A stretch of DNA of 64,000 nt, taken from contig JAMSLZ010000010.1 of the NCBI GenBank assembly GCA_026027325.1, forward strand, positions 1,054,001 through 1,118,000, written 5' to 3'. Shown in pieces: positions 45,442 through 58,951 of this stretch (position 1 is the stretch's first letter; each line of letters starts with the position of its first letter). Under the pieces are notes generated by a model. That model was not told the origin of the DNA and did no database searches. It saw only the letters and a list, made by a program, of their open reading frames with translations. This DNA is from Actinomucor elegans (Eukaryota; Mucoromycota; Mucoromycetes; Mucorales; Mucoraceae). A program made the position numbers and the translations under genes.

Positions 45442-45881
45442 AGTTTGAAATTTGTAAAGAAAGAAAGAAAGAAGAAAGGAAAAAGCAATCGAATAGAGTG
45501 CTCCTACATACTATTCTATACAGTAATAAGTTAGCGTACTACTCCCTCCTTTGAACTATTATAAGTTGTTCTTGCCAACCAGTCTTCCTTTTGGTAAGCT
45601 TCTCCTAAAGACACCTCCTAATTTAAAAAATAAAATAAAATAAAACTCCTTTGTTTCATAGTGCATTTATAAATCCTCATTAGTTAACTAGATGCACCCC
45701 TTCTCATACTATGGTTCACATCATAAAAAGGGTCTAGATTTTTTTGTTGTTGATAGGTTTAAATTTATGAATATAGTTTTACAGAATAATATATTTGTAT
45801 ATATAATAATAATAATAAAATGCGTTTTAACAGTTAAACCAAGGACATGTAACAGCTATTCGAAAGAGTAAGTGCTTTGAT
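45442..45881. other. Intergenic, no gene seen
   Basis: AT-rich spacer between two small secreted-protein genes, with a short TAA-type simple repeat near 45805-45820. Confidence 0.4.
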
Positions 45882-46052
45882 CTATTGTGGATGTACTATA
45901 GACTTACGAGCTCGTTTTTCAATTTGAGGTTTTGCACCATAGTTTTTAGCAATATAACGCGCTAGCTCTGATTTATCTAGGTGACTGTTCCCGCCAGCGA
46001 AAACAAGAACGACGTTGAAACAAAGTAAAGCATAGAGTGAATATAACTTCAT
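45882..46052 (-). CDS. Very small secreted protein
   Basis: 56 aa, too short for common gene finders. Signal peptide MKLYSLYALLCFNVVLVFAGG is followed by a polar stretch and a basic end (IEKRARKS) with a KR site. A GTAAGT donor-like site near the end means the tail could be spliced differently. TATA-like elements lie about 25 and 60 bp upstream. It fits the pattern of its three neighbours on the same strand. Confidence 0.6.
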   Translation of the reverse strand: MKLYSLYALLCFNVVLVFAGGNSHLDKSELARYIAKNYGAKPQIEKRARKSIVHPQ

Positions 46053-46547
46053 TGTGTGTAATGTATGTGTATATAAAGAAAGTCAAAAGAAACTATAAAA
46101 TAGTCCTTTTTATATTAATGCTATGTCAGGAGTCATGCAATGAATAGGAGTAAACAATACACATAATACGTGCTGTACATCACTGAACTGTTTATATGAA
46201 ATGAAAGAAGGCGGGACAGCTTTGCAGTAATAGCTAGATGCGAAAGGTTGTCTACTGTTTTACCTTCTACTATTACGTGCTCAATCAGCACTTGTTAATG
46301 GAAAAAGTTGACACAACAATTGAATATTTAATAACACTTGAATTGCTTTCGATTAAAATCTGTCTATATTAGATTGTTTCCGCTCTTTGTCGGCTGTAAT
46401 TGGATTCATTTGATACTTTTATCGCTGCCTATTATGGCCTATTAATAGTTTTTTTTATTAATCATACAGGTTATCTATCAAAGAAAGCCATGTGCTTACT
46501 TGCATAAAATAAGGTTATTAATCACCGAGAATCTCATCGATAGGTTA
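46053..46547. other. Intergenic, no gene seen
   Basis: Upstream flank of the smallest secreted-protein gene and 3' flank of the unrecognised spliced gene. No motif of note. Confidence 0.4.
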
Positions 46548-46913
46548 TTACTTGCACTTGGTGCTTGTGTAATCCAGTAAGCCTGATAGTTGTAAATATT
46601 GTTTAACGCGCCTTGCATAAGTTACACGGCAAACGGACCATGTGGATTTATCATCAGCAATAGGAGTACCATCGTTACTTAGTACACCTGACCGAATGAC
46701 CCATTCAAAGTAGCGTGTGCGCACGTCAATCGTCAAATATGAACGATCAAAAGGGGGAGACTCCTATGGACGGAGCTTTCCAATCTGGTTAAAAAGCCTA
46801 TTTTTACCTGGTTTTCGGATTTAAGATTCAGGCTTATAGTATTGTCCTTCTGTACAGCAACGATAAGAACATATTACATTAGTAAAAATGGACCGGACTT
46901 GTCGATTCGTTAG

Positions 46914-46944
<31 letters not shown>

Positions 46945-47200
46945 GGTTCGTGCGCTTGATTTCCTTATTGACAACCAAGAACAAGTATGGTTGCAACAAC
47001 TCGTGCCATAGTTTTGATAAATATAGGTGCATTCTAGATACATTCGATGGAATGTCCATCAGCTTCAGCAGTCCAACGCAGTGGAAACTATACACACGAT
47101 GAAAATCTTGTTTCAGATGCCGAATCACATTCGGCTGCCATTGGTTCAGTAGCTTGTAATCCTCCCTTTTGTACCAAGGATCCGATAGATTTAGGCAAGG
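46548..47200 (-). CDS. Unrecognised spliced gene, 5' end unresolved
   Basis: Three exons join in one frame: 47200-46976, 46849-46808 (42 nt) and 46763-46548. They encode about 160 residues beginning CLNLSDPWYKREDYKLLNQW after an acceptor and ending LLDYTSTKCK. Composition is protein-like (many Trp, Tyr, His, Lys). The last two junctions are canonical; the first donor (GTTGTC) is weak. The intron it opens is about 126 nt and holds a 28-bp TA repeat followed by TACTAAC, a perfect branch site. No start codon upstream joins cleanly. No family recognised. It could be a real gene or one damaged by the TA expansion. Confidence 0.42.
46914..46941. repeat. TA dinucleotide microsatellite
   Basis: About 14 TA units, located in the first intron of the unrecognised gene model. 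Confidence 0.9.
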
Positions 47201-47320
47201 CTTTGAAAATTAACTAGGAATTAAAGCATCAGTTTCAACAAAGATACACATTGTCTTAGGCAAACGAAGTAACTTTATTTTCTCTAATATAATAGATTTC
47301 ATTTGTAGATAAAGTAGATC

Positions 47321-47370
47321 TCAGTTTCAATGTCGCATTTAATTAGCAGTTCATAACCAGAATAAACGGC
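47321..47370 (+). repeat. Dispersed ~50-bp repeat copy
   Basis: TCAGTTTCAATGTCGCATTT, then AATTAGCAGTTCATAACCAG and AATAAACGG: matches the family order. Confidence 0.6.
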
Positions 47371-48589
47371 TTCAACTATTAAAACTAGAATACAGCTGTG
47401 TATAGTGTATTATTGATATATAAATACTATAATGATTTCTATAGCACATATTTTTTTTAATGGTACATAATACTCTTCATCAATGATCAAATGTCTTTTC
47501 TGATATGTAAATCTTGTACTGGACTTGCCGCATTTACTGAAGCCTTTATTAAATACAGTATAACCTATAGCATTTTGGTAAAAGTTAAGAAGTAAACTAT
47601 ATACATTATCAAGTCTAGTCTAAATTCTCATGCGACCTTGATTGAGTGTTGCGTCTGGCAGATAATTGTTATCTAGAAATAAGCTGTTATGTATACTTAA
47701 ACCTAATTTAGTTGCAATGCAACGGATTTATTAAGGTTGATAATAACAATAGCCAGTAATTCCATAAATATAACGATATTTAGTTGAAGCAAAGCAAAAC
47801 AAAGCGATCCTTGAGCTTTACTATGACAAAAAAACTTAGGCAGCAAAGGAATGGGCTGTCAAACCAAGCGATTTTTATTAATTAAATGAAGATTCCAATA
47901 AATGCTACAGCAGGTCATTCTAAGCAAAATAATATAACGAAGAAATGCAAAGGTTGGACAAGGTTTATCGAAAGATCTATTATCTACAGATTTAGTCGAC
48001 ATGACATGTATATAAAATAAATATCAATTGGAAGTTTTTGTCCTGTTTTACGCCAATACGGTATAATATGCAACCTCAATCGAGTATATAAGGTAACGTA
48101 TGCAATGCTAACAACTGACTATATAATTTAAAGAAGTTTGTGTCGCTTTATATTAATAACTTTTTCTATATTATACGTTAAAAAAATTGGCATAAAAAGT
48201 AACGTTGATTTTTAAAATCTTTAGTCCGCTTTGAAGTAGCTTAATCTCTGGGATTTCAATTATCGAATAAATAAACCATGACATCTCCAACATAATATAT
48301 ATGAACCAATTTTATGAATCCGTACAATTAAATAAATAAAAAAGCACTAGATACCTCTGATTATATATTTGTTTCACTTTCTTGTTCCCTATTTATATCT
48401 ATTTGGTTATAAAACATGTATCACTCAAGCTATAGGCATATGGTATACCAGTTCTATTAACAATATTATTAGCAATATAAAGTACAAGATTGTGTTTGCT
48501 ACCTATTATACACTAAATTCTAATTATGAGCGTAAAAATCGCAACCTAGAAATTGGCATGGTATACTGTTTGATGCGGTGGATTTCGAT

Positions 48590-48649
48590 TGATTTGGATC
48601 AAATGTCGTATCTAGATAATTGAATATATTATGTAGAATGAACTGCTCC
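48590..48649 (+). repeat. Dispersed ~50-bp repeat copy
   Basis: TTTGGATCAAATGTCGTATC, TAGATAATTGAATATATTAT and GTAGAATGAACTGCTCC. Confidence 0.6.
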
Positions 48650-48857
48650 ATCAGTAAATCTATTGGTTTGTCTTAAAGCAATAACCAAGTCTCCATGTTC
48701 ATTGATTTATGTCATATAGTAACTGTTTTTTTTAGGAAGACTGTCCATGTTTCGTTTTTATTAAGGTATGTGGATTGCACAAAATATATGTAATTTATTT
48801 TCAGCCAGTCATGTATAGTGCATTCATTGTAATACACCTACACAAGGACTCTAAAGG

Positions 48858-48915
48858 CTGCAGCATCTCATTCTGAATACGTACTAATTACAACATGTGA
48901 TATTAAAGCAGATTA
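48858..48915 (-). repeat. Dispersed ~50-bp repeat, inverted copy
   Basis: On the minus strand it reads TTTAATATCACATG, GTACGTATTCAGAATGAG and ATGCTGCAG in family order. Confidence 0.6.
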
Positions 48916-49246
48916 GTTAAAAAATGTAGTAGAGCCGCTGAAAATGAATCAATGCCGATTTTTGAGAGCAATTTTTTTTGTGCATATCGATGATTCGAAA
49001 ATTCACCTTTTTATCAAAATATCTCAATGGTTTAAAAGATATATTAATTAATGCTCACTTTATTCAATTAGTTTTTACTATTACTACAGTTTTGGATTTT
49101 GAAAGAAATAGTCTTACATAAAATTTTAATTATTATAATCCAAGATTTTGAAAGACGCTCTTTAAAAGATGTTCTAATAACACAAGAATAAGTCTTTTTC
49201 TACAAAGCCATATCTGTGCTGGTCAAATGGCTGTACAAGCGTCCAA

Positions 49247-49372
49247 CTACGGTAGTAGTCTCTTGTTTTTAACTTTGTAAAAAATACGTGCAGATGTAGG
49301 GAGAATCGTAGGAACAGCAGCAAGAGCGAGGGGAACTAGCACGGACAATAGAAGGAACCAAGACGAAATCAT
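49247..49372 (-). CDS. Possible tiny secreted peptide gene
   Basis: 41 codons starting MISSWFLLLSVLVPLALAAV, a good signal peptide, then a short basic tail. The same frame is open upstream to 49546 with different, non-hydrophobic content, so the true start is uncertain. A GTAGTT donor-like site overlaps the stop and could extend the protein. Confidence 0.25.
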   Translation of the reverse strand: MISSWFLLLSVLVPLALAAVPTILPTSARIFYKVKNKRLLP

Positions 49373-51613
49373 CAACAACTTACGATAACAATATATCGTC
49401 TTCAACTCAGCAACAGTACGAAAAGAAGCAGGAGAACAAGCATGAGCTAGAGGGGGAGCCAAGGTAAAATCTCCATCAAACTCTTCTTGAGTGAGGGTGA
49501 CCATTTGTTTGTCAATGGTTGCGTCAAAAGTGGCTGTGGAAATCAAAAACCTTGTAAATGCAATCCAACATTATTATTGATAAACAAAATAAAGAAAGAG
49601 AAGATAAACTAGAGAAGAGCACCTATTCATATACACAAAAAAAGAGGCCTCTTGTCTTATCTCGTTGTTTTCATCATTTCTTTCAATTTTCAATATAATT
49701 TGACATATATAGGACATCATTGCTTCATTGATATCTCTCCTTGATTGACAAATTCAAAAAGCCTATTTAAAGATAGAGAAACTTTAAAATATGCTTATTG
49801 AAATGGTTAAGCTGTATTTTGAGCCCTAACATGTATCTGTCATTTTATATAACCTTGTATTATTAAGGAATCAGTTGAGCCTTGTTGTGACAACAATTGT
49901 TCTATTGCCTTCCTGCTGCCTTGGAATATTGGTGAAATAATCTTTATTTAACTAATCACAGCAGATACGATCACAGACGCTTTGCGCGCATCTATCTCCC
50001 CGTTATTGCAGCAAAGTGATATTAGCGTTCGTTTGATAGTAATAAGCCAACCATTAAGAGACTACATGAAGGTATTTGTATTCGAGTGCCTACTTGAGGT
50101 GAATTAATAATGCATTTGAGTCTTTGTATACTTTACAAAATAGTTTTTCATGTAGGTAACAGTGTTGGACCGTCTAAGTTATACATAACCTTTTGTTTAA
50201 CAGTAGAGCATCAGAGAAAGGACAAAGATAAGCGTGTTTATTAATCACAACTGACTGCAGTTAAATAGATACTTAGCTACTTATTTATTCCATTCGAACC
50301 TTGCATTATATCAAGGTTCGTTGTATATGCATATGAGTCTTAAAAACTACATAGGAACCTTGCATATGAAATAAGTCACTGCTATTTATGAATGGAATTT
50401 GATAGCAGTGATGGCCTAAAACAATTATTTTGATACAAGATATGTTCTTTCGTAAGGATATCTTCTCTGAAGAAGGTCTATAGTCATTTATTAATATGGT
50501 ATCTCATTATTATCATCATTTTGATGACTATTCTAAATTATATTTTGTTTTATTTTTCTCACATATACCTTAGTTAAATACTACTTATTAAGCGCAAGGT
50601 TTCATTAGTCAACATAGTTTGCTTCTACACATGATTCATATGTTGATTGACCCTTTATTTACATTTAAGCACTATATGGAAAAAGGGTATATACTCCGGC
50701 CCAAAGCATCAAAATCAAAGGCTACAAGAGACTATATCAATATATTCAACGCCGATAGTTAACCATCGCCTGCAACAATCGGACATATCTTTTCCCTGAT
50801 AAGCCTCCAAGCTTTAGATAATAATATATAATCTAACATGACTTCAAAGATAATTGCATATTACTAACATGTAAAGGTGCCAATTAAAATTGATTCTATC
50901 AAAACAAAAAAGACATGTTTAATAAGCTGAGAAGAGAGTCAGAATTGACATCTGTAAACCTACATCGTTTTAAAACCTGTGAAAATTCTGTACACAAAAA
51001 TAATAGATAATTATAGCCTAGCTTGTGTAATAACCGAAAATAGCTCTATTTTATTGATATAGAAGACAGAGAAGCTACAATTAAGCATCAACATTTTGAA
51101 CAAAGTTAACAAGAAATGCTTTAGAGAGGACAAGATATGGCCAGTAGATGATGAATGTATTCATCGTAACTTTTGGATGAAGTTGTAAATACACATAGGA
51201 AATGAATAAGTATTATGTATCTCTCTATAGCATCACATACAATAATCTTTGTATAGACAAGTTCAAATGTGAAGGGCGGAAAAGGCGGGTGTAACAAGGT
51301 TAAAATTAAAGTGAAGAAAATATTTCCACTGGAATTTAGCCTCTGGAGTAGCTTCTGTAACACAAGACTCGAAGCAAAAATTCATGCTTACAGGATATTA
51401 AACAAACTGCATAAAAAACAAGGTATTTTTTTTCGTATAAAGCAGTCTTTCTTTTGAACCTTTCTAGTGAGGCTTCATTTTGAATCGCTCGATATTCAAG
51501 TTAAGAGAAGCTAGCGTGTGTCATAGAATGTAGTGAATCCTACAACTATACATTTAATAAATGATGATTTGTTTACAGTTACATCATCTTTCACAGAGTA
51601 GTAACTCACAGAT

Positions 51614-51624
51614 GGCCTAGTGGT
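51614..51624 (+). other. Isolated tRNA-like A box
   Basis: TGGCCTAGTGG matches the tRNA A-box consensus, but no B box, T arm or acceptor stem follows. Probably a tRNA- or SINE-derived relic or chance. Confidence 0.3.
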
Positions 51625-52320
51625 TATTAGTATGTAAAAACGGAAGTAATCCAGTGTTGTATTTCCTTCCTTTTTTCTCTACAAAACTCTCTTTTCACTA
51701 CAACTAAATACTGATGGCTATCATTTCTCTTTAAAGTGCATGAGGTGCCTTAAGTCGGTCCATCTATCCAGGCTTATTTCAAGTGCTGAAATGTAGGCTT
51801 CTTAACTCTACAAACAAGGTTTATGTTTATAAACAAGAACCTACTGTCTCTACAGAAAAAGTGCTCTCTATACCATAATCATTGGGTTTTACTATCAAAC
51901 AGAGGCTAATCAAGAACAAGCCCTGTATTAACATAGCCTCTCCATCCAAAGGATGAGATTTGTTACTTTAAAATTTTTATTTAAATAAAGGTGTTTAAGT
52001 ACTAAGTGTTTGCAAAATTCTGCCTAATATATTTTATATGATGCCACTTTATATGCAAAATAAAGCTATATACCCTTCTACACATCTAAAAAATTGACTT
52101 ATCTACTTATTCTTCTTTTTCTATCTATTCTTGCTATCATCGTCATCCAATAACAAAATCATATACCTGTCATATGTTTGTGTTCTTGTTTAGTACCTTA
52201 AGATCAAAGAGCGTAAAGAACAATTTGGCTATTAGGTTAGAAATCAATACATCTGCTTATAATTTAAAGCCATTGTAACCAATCCAGTATTTCTCGCAGA
52301 TTTAGTAGCCATTTATGAGT

Positions 52321-52350
52321 ATTAACTAGTCATCGGATGTGACATTTAAT
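52321..52350 (-). repeat. Dispersed ~50-bp repeat, inverted copy
   Basis: The minus strand reads ATTAAATGTCACATCCGATG followed by ACTAGTTAAT. Confidence 0.5.
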
Positions 52351-52560
52351 CTGAATAGAACGAAATATTCCAAGTTAAATAGTACTCCATGCAATTTTCA
52401 GACTGAGAAATCCAGCCAAAGATTCCAGGCCCTAGAAAGCATCTAGAAATTGAAGTCATGTAAATCTGCGCTTTGCTCCATAAAAAAAGTGAATTTTTGA
52501 AAGCTTGGGCTTGAAATTTTTCCATTTTTAACCTCTCTACATTTCCGGACTGATTCTTTA

Positions 52561-52602
52561 TTTAATGGCGCATCTGATAGTAACTACGTATTCAGAACGA
52601 CG
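52561..52602 (+). repeat. Dispersed ~50-bp repeat copy
   Basis: TTTAATGGCGCATCTGATAG, then TAACTACGTATTCAGAACGA. Confidence 0.6.
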
Positions 52603-53056
52603 TACAGTATCAATTAGTAAACTGATATACAAATACTATATCATACTATATGGATTAAAAACATTCCATTTAAATTATTTATATCTAACGATTGATAGTT
52701 CTCTCATGTGACCTCTGAAGACTAATGCCTATTCCAGAAGATATGTTGCATCTACTAGAATCATTATCTAACACAGATATAGTAAATATATACAGTATAT
52801 TAATAACTGACAGTGTATTATATATTTTTCATATACATAGGACCTAATAACTTATAGGTCTCTCGTCTATCCCTGTAAAATGTTGCATCTTACAAGTACT
52901 TCTCACTCAAAAAGGGCTGCCGGATCTACTGGAACTTCGGTATAACTAGAAGTGCTCGTGGATTTCTTGTAATTTTTGAAAAAAAGATGATTTATAGCAT
53001 CAAAGGGGGGTTTTTTTATCTCTATCTGATATGATACAGAAGTGAACTTTATTAAA

Positions 53057-54564
<1,508 letters not shown>

Positions 54565-55760
54565 GTTTATTTAATCTTTTTTTCGTTTTTTAAAAAAAGA
54601 GAATAAAAGAAGAAAAAGAACGTATGCGTCAATTGACCTAGTTTTGTTTTTCCACGACTGTCTTTCAAATAGAGTCTATTGGCTAGACTCAAAGATCTTA
54701 AAAAATATAGCCCCCGGTATTATAGGTTTATGTTTTGTTATATTTCGACTATAATCATACTAGATGTCTCTTTGCCGTAGAAGTAAAAGCAGGTTCAGGT
54801 TTATCGAAAAGTTGTTAGGAATAGGCTGAATATCAGGGGAAAAAGCGAGCTAGATCTAGGGATTCTATATTCTGTTTTCGCGTTTTAACACCAACCATAT
54901 CACAAGAGGAATTGCAACATAATCTATTCATTAATATACAACAAGACTTTATCATCGCTATATGCGCATTTTAAATTAGTTAATAACCTTGATAGTAGCT
55001 CTATATATCCCACATAACGTCTTTAACATTTCTAAATTGCCTCTATGTCTTAGTACAACAGATGCATGTCATTTCATTGGTTAGTGAGGATAGAACAATA
55101 ATCTATTATGGACACCCTAAACAAAGCGAAATGTATTCAGATCAAAAACTATTTCCAATAGAGTTTTGAGATTTTGTATATATAACAAAATAATCTTTGT
55201 ATTCAAAGGTTATACACCACTATAAAGTTGCTATATCTTCTTTTCCTCTAGAGCTATATTATCCTTTATAGCTTCTACTATTATGCATACCATTCGAAAG
55301 AATGGTCGAGTATTTACAACTTTTATTAAGAATTCAAATTGCTTATGAGTGACCCTTATCTTGTAAGATGATGATTTGAATTTTAAGTATGAAATTTCGG
55401 TTTTTTGAGTCTCAAAATTTTATCTCTTGGAAAGGTGGCATGACGTTCTAATCAACATGATTAATCTCGGTTAATCTTTGTCAAATCTACACAAGATCAA
55501 TATTGCATGATCACAATGACATACTTCATCTAAAAAATTATCAGATCTATTCCAATTCCTTTATTTCATAGAAAGATCTGTTAACAACCTTTATTAGAAA
55601 CAGTAATAAGTAGCCAACAGCGAAAAAAAAAAAAAAAAAAAAAAATCAGAAGTAGATTATTATGATTCATAAAAAACGTCACTATTTCTGCATGATCATG
55701 TAAAAATTGAGTCCAAATGCTTTATTGACTATTTTTCCCTTTTTTATATTTTATTACTAA
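54565..55760. other. Divergent intergenic region between SFA1 and the DAO gene
   Basis: 1.2 kb of AT-rich DNA with a 23-nt A tract (55623-55645) and a phrase, ATTAATCTCGGTTAATC near 55459, that resembles one near 29693. No gene seen. Confidence 0.5.
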
Positions 55761-57008
55761 ATGACAGATAGGAAACGACATATTATAGTTATTGGTGCAG
55801 GTGTTATAGGCGCTTGCTCAACCTACTATTTATCTCAGCATGAGTACTGCAAGGTCACATTAATTGAACAAACAGATATTGCCTGTGCAGCCAGTGGAAA
55901 ATCCGGTGGATTTCTTGCTTTAGACTGGAACGACAATCATCCCGGCTTGAAATCATTATCGCGCGCCTCTTTTGCCTTGCATCAGCAATTGAATCAGGAA
56001 TTAGACGGTAAAAACACTTACGGATACCGTACAGTTAATACATACTCTGTTATTTTTGATGCTCACTTGCAAAATTCGAAAAACAAAACACCTATGGATT
56101 GGACCAGCCAAGAAAAAATAAGATCGTTTGAACAAATAGGTTCAACCAATACGACAGCTCAACTGATGCCGCCATTGTTTACAAAAAGGTTGGTGGAGTG
56201 CGCTCAGCAAACCGGACGCGTCGATGTCAAAATCGGAAAGGGTGTTTCGCGGTTATTGTTTCAGCGAAAACTAGTAGTAGGAGTAGAACTGGAAGATGGT
56301 GAGCAAATACTTGGAGATAAGGTAGTGGTTTGTATGGGTCCTTGGAGCAGTCTATTAGAAATGCCAACCAAACAAGACCGTATTCCAGTCACTACTTCTC
56401 ATGTGCATTCCATTGTATTACGGCCTAACAATGATATTGTGGTTCCTAATCAAGCTCTGTTTACTGCTATCTTGGAAAATGGTAAGACTACAGAACCTGA
56501 GGTAATGATATGAATGGATTGACCTGAAAACGAGATAAACTAAAACTTTAGTATTTGTAGGTTTATCCGAGACCTGTAAAGTTCCATTCAATATCAGCTT
56601 TAATCTTGCTCCTTTACTAACCATGTCTTATAGGATGGAACGGTTTATCTATGTGGTGCAGGTGATAAAGAACCCCTTCCTACCAATGCCAGCCTCGTAA
56701 AAGTAGATAAAAGAGCAATTGAATCACTTGTACATCAAGCTAGTTTGATATCTCCTCATTTACATGTTGAGTTTTCAACAGCCATATTAGAAAAAAGCCA
56801 AGCATGCTATCTGCCTATTTCAAAGCGCACTCAAATGCCCATAATTGGCGCGCATACAAACTATCAGGGTTTGCTCATAGCTACTGGCCATTCCTTTTGG
56901 GGTATTTTAAACGCACCTATTACAGGTAAAATCATATCTGAATTAGCGCTTGATGGCCAGGCCTACAGCGTAGATCCTTCCGTCATGTCTTACTTTGTGC
57001 CTGAGTAA
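55761..57008 (+). CDS. DAO-family FAD-dependent oxidoreductase (Tda3-like)
   Basis: 376 aa from three exons: 55761-56501, 56561-56575 (15 nt) and 56634-57008. The N-terminal Rossmann motif is IIVIGAGVIGACSTYYL with an acidic residue closing the second strand (LIEQTD). SGKSGGFLALDW and CMGPWSSLLEM are typical of the D-amino-acid-oxidase/GlpO superfamily. The C-terminal LLIATGHSFWGILNAPITGK is the usual FAD-binding end. The tiny middle exon encodes VYPRP, the Y-x-R-P-D-G block conserved before the next strand. Yeast Tda3, linked to endosomal traffic, is the likeliest relative. The substrate is unknown. Confidence 0.85.
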
Positions 57009-57191
57009 AAATTATTGGGGGAAAATCATTTACCCCATCGTCTTTCTGACCCAATAAAAACAAAGGAATGATAAGCCTCTTGATTATTGTAAAAATTAGT
57101 GTATAAAGCATATGCCTTTTTTTTTCGTTTTCTTTTGAAAGCTCTTTCCTTTCGCTTACAAAAGTAATAAACCTGGCCTTTGAATGTCCGA

Positions 57192-58775
57192 ATGTTTCTT
57201 TTTGGCAATGTTTGGCCAATATTGCTCTGCTATTGTTTTGTTCTATCAGTAGTGAAAGCACAAGCTTCTACTAAGAACCCTTTTATATGGTAATTCTACA
57301 CTCTTTTTGATAATCTCTGTCACTCAACTTTATGATAGGCAAATCCTAGCCGAGTTTGACTTAGCTGAATCTAACAAGACCAAGTATTACTTACCCGAGA
57401 CTTCTTTAAAGGTATACAGTCAAGATTTCCAAACAGTCTTCGAGAACAAAGATTACTTTGGTCATAATGAGGTTCGATATGACTGTGCTTCAATCTATGT
57501 GCATATACTTACATGACCCAATATTAATAGCGCCTCGTGATGGATTTTGGAGATGGCTGCCAAGGAACAACCATCGATGATATTCAAAGACTCAACGGTA
57601 ATTTAGCGACTAGTCCTTCCATGATGTCTCAACCTTCACTAGCTATTGTTCAGCGTAGTGGACGATGCCAACCATGGTCTGAGAAGATTGCCACTATCCA
57701 ATCACTTTCCAAAGCCTATAGCTTACAAATTACCGGGATCATGATCTATGATCATCTGTTGTACAATGACACGACTTTTATTCAAGAACATACAGATGAT
57801 CCATCCTATCCTACTTGGCCTGCAATTCATTTACCTAACTATCGAAATATTGAGTACATGCATGGAGAGAATATCATTGATCGCAAAACTACGTTTGTGG
57901 CAGTATATTTTGTACCGAGATCTTACGTGAATTGGTTGTACGACACGTTACTCAAACGTACGTTTGAGAACTCTGGGTCACGTAGACAGACCTATGTACA
58001 ATTGACATTTTCATTGAGTGAGAATCACTTTCCTTCCTCCAGTGATCCTAGTGCAACTACTTTGAATACAGACGATAAGAAGGAGGAAGCTGCTGATGAT
58101 TTATGGATTTCTGAAAGAGACAGGCGAAATTACATTATTTACTCTGTTACCGCTGGTGTTACCATTATATTAGGTATACGATCAATTTCCTAGTATTTAA
58201 TTAACTTTGACACTAAAGCATTTTTGTAGTGGTAGTTATTGCTCGATGGTGTAGAGCCATGCGTAGACCTATAGTGTACGATACAGAGCAACCTGGCAAT
58301 ATGCTACTATTGACTGATATACCAGAACGCGAAAGAAACCTCATTCAGTTCGGACAATTGTCTCAACTATGTCCCATCATACGATATGATCATCCCACTA
58401 ATAACATGACAAACACTGTCTGCGCTATTTGCTTGGATGATTTTAAAGAAGATTACTATGTACGCGTATTACCATGTCATCATGGTTACTGTACTGCGTG
58501 CATAGGTAAGTTTACTCAGCAGTTGCTTTACTTCATACTCATTCATTTGTCTAGACGTCTGGCTCACGAAAAAGTCAAGTTTATGTCCCTTCTGCAAGTA
58601 CGATTGCCGATTAGCTTTGGAAGATCATACAGAAAAAGATGAAAATACAATTGAACTGCAAACTATGACTCACCATAACAATGAGGGTGCTTCACATAAT
58701 AACTCTAACTGTATCCATGCCCCACAGCCAACCATAGCCGTAGTGAATCATGTTTCGCAGGTCGAACACCGTTAA
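57192..58775 (+). CDS. PA-TM-RING ubiquitin ligase 1 (C3HC4-type RING)
   Basis: 456 aa from five exons (57192-57289, 57339-57471, 57531-58173, 58230-58505, 58555-58775). The first exon, starting MFLFGNVWPILLCYCF, supplies a signal peptide. A luminal protease-associated-like region follows (about 60-270), then one transmembrane helix (~275-297). The cytosolic RING at ~356-397 reads CAICLDD, LPCHHGYCTACI, DVWL and CPFC. The fifth metal ligand is Cys instead of the His usual in this family. Such proteins ubiquitinate membrane or endosomal cargo. The exon 2 donor (GTTCGA) is weak but keeps the frame. The next gene, 176 bp downstream on the same strand, is a paralogue. Confidence 0.85.
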
Positions 58776-58951
58776 CTATATATCATTTTAATGTCTCGGG
58801 TTTATCAATACTTTATCAGAGACTATCTCCTCTCTTATTCTACCGAGCTTCATTTTCGATCTTGACTTTTTTATTTCATTATTATAATTAATAATACACC
58901 TACGTAGTATCTTTTTTATTCTTTTCTATGTTTGTTTGAATAATAAACAAG

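Larger units (their letters stand above)
47201..49246. other. Gene-poor region with three dispersed-repeat copies
   Basis: Copies at 47321-47370, 48590-48649 and (inverted) 48858-48915. No supported gene; open frames are AT-rich noise. Confidence 0.5.
49547..53056. other. Gene-poor region with repeat and A-box traces
   Basis: 3.5 kb without a supported gene. It holds an isolated tRNA-type A box (51614-51624), an inverted repeat copy (52321-52350), a direct copy (52561-52602), and TGTTGCATCT fragments near 52746 and 52879. It also contains AACCTTGCATTATATCAAGGTT-type inverted repeats near 50297-50319. Confidence 0.5.

Noticed and set aside
55600..55660. Poly(A) tract as a processed-retrogene tail
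   Set aside because: No coding remnant sits upstream of the tract and no flanking duplication could be found; the same holds for the other long A tracts apart from the LINE tail.
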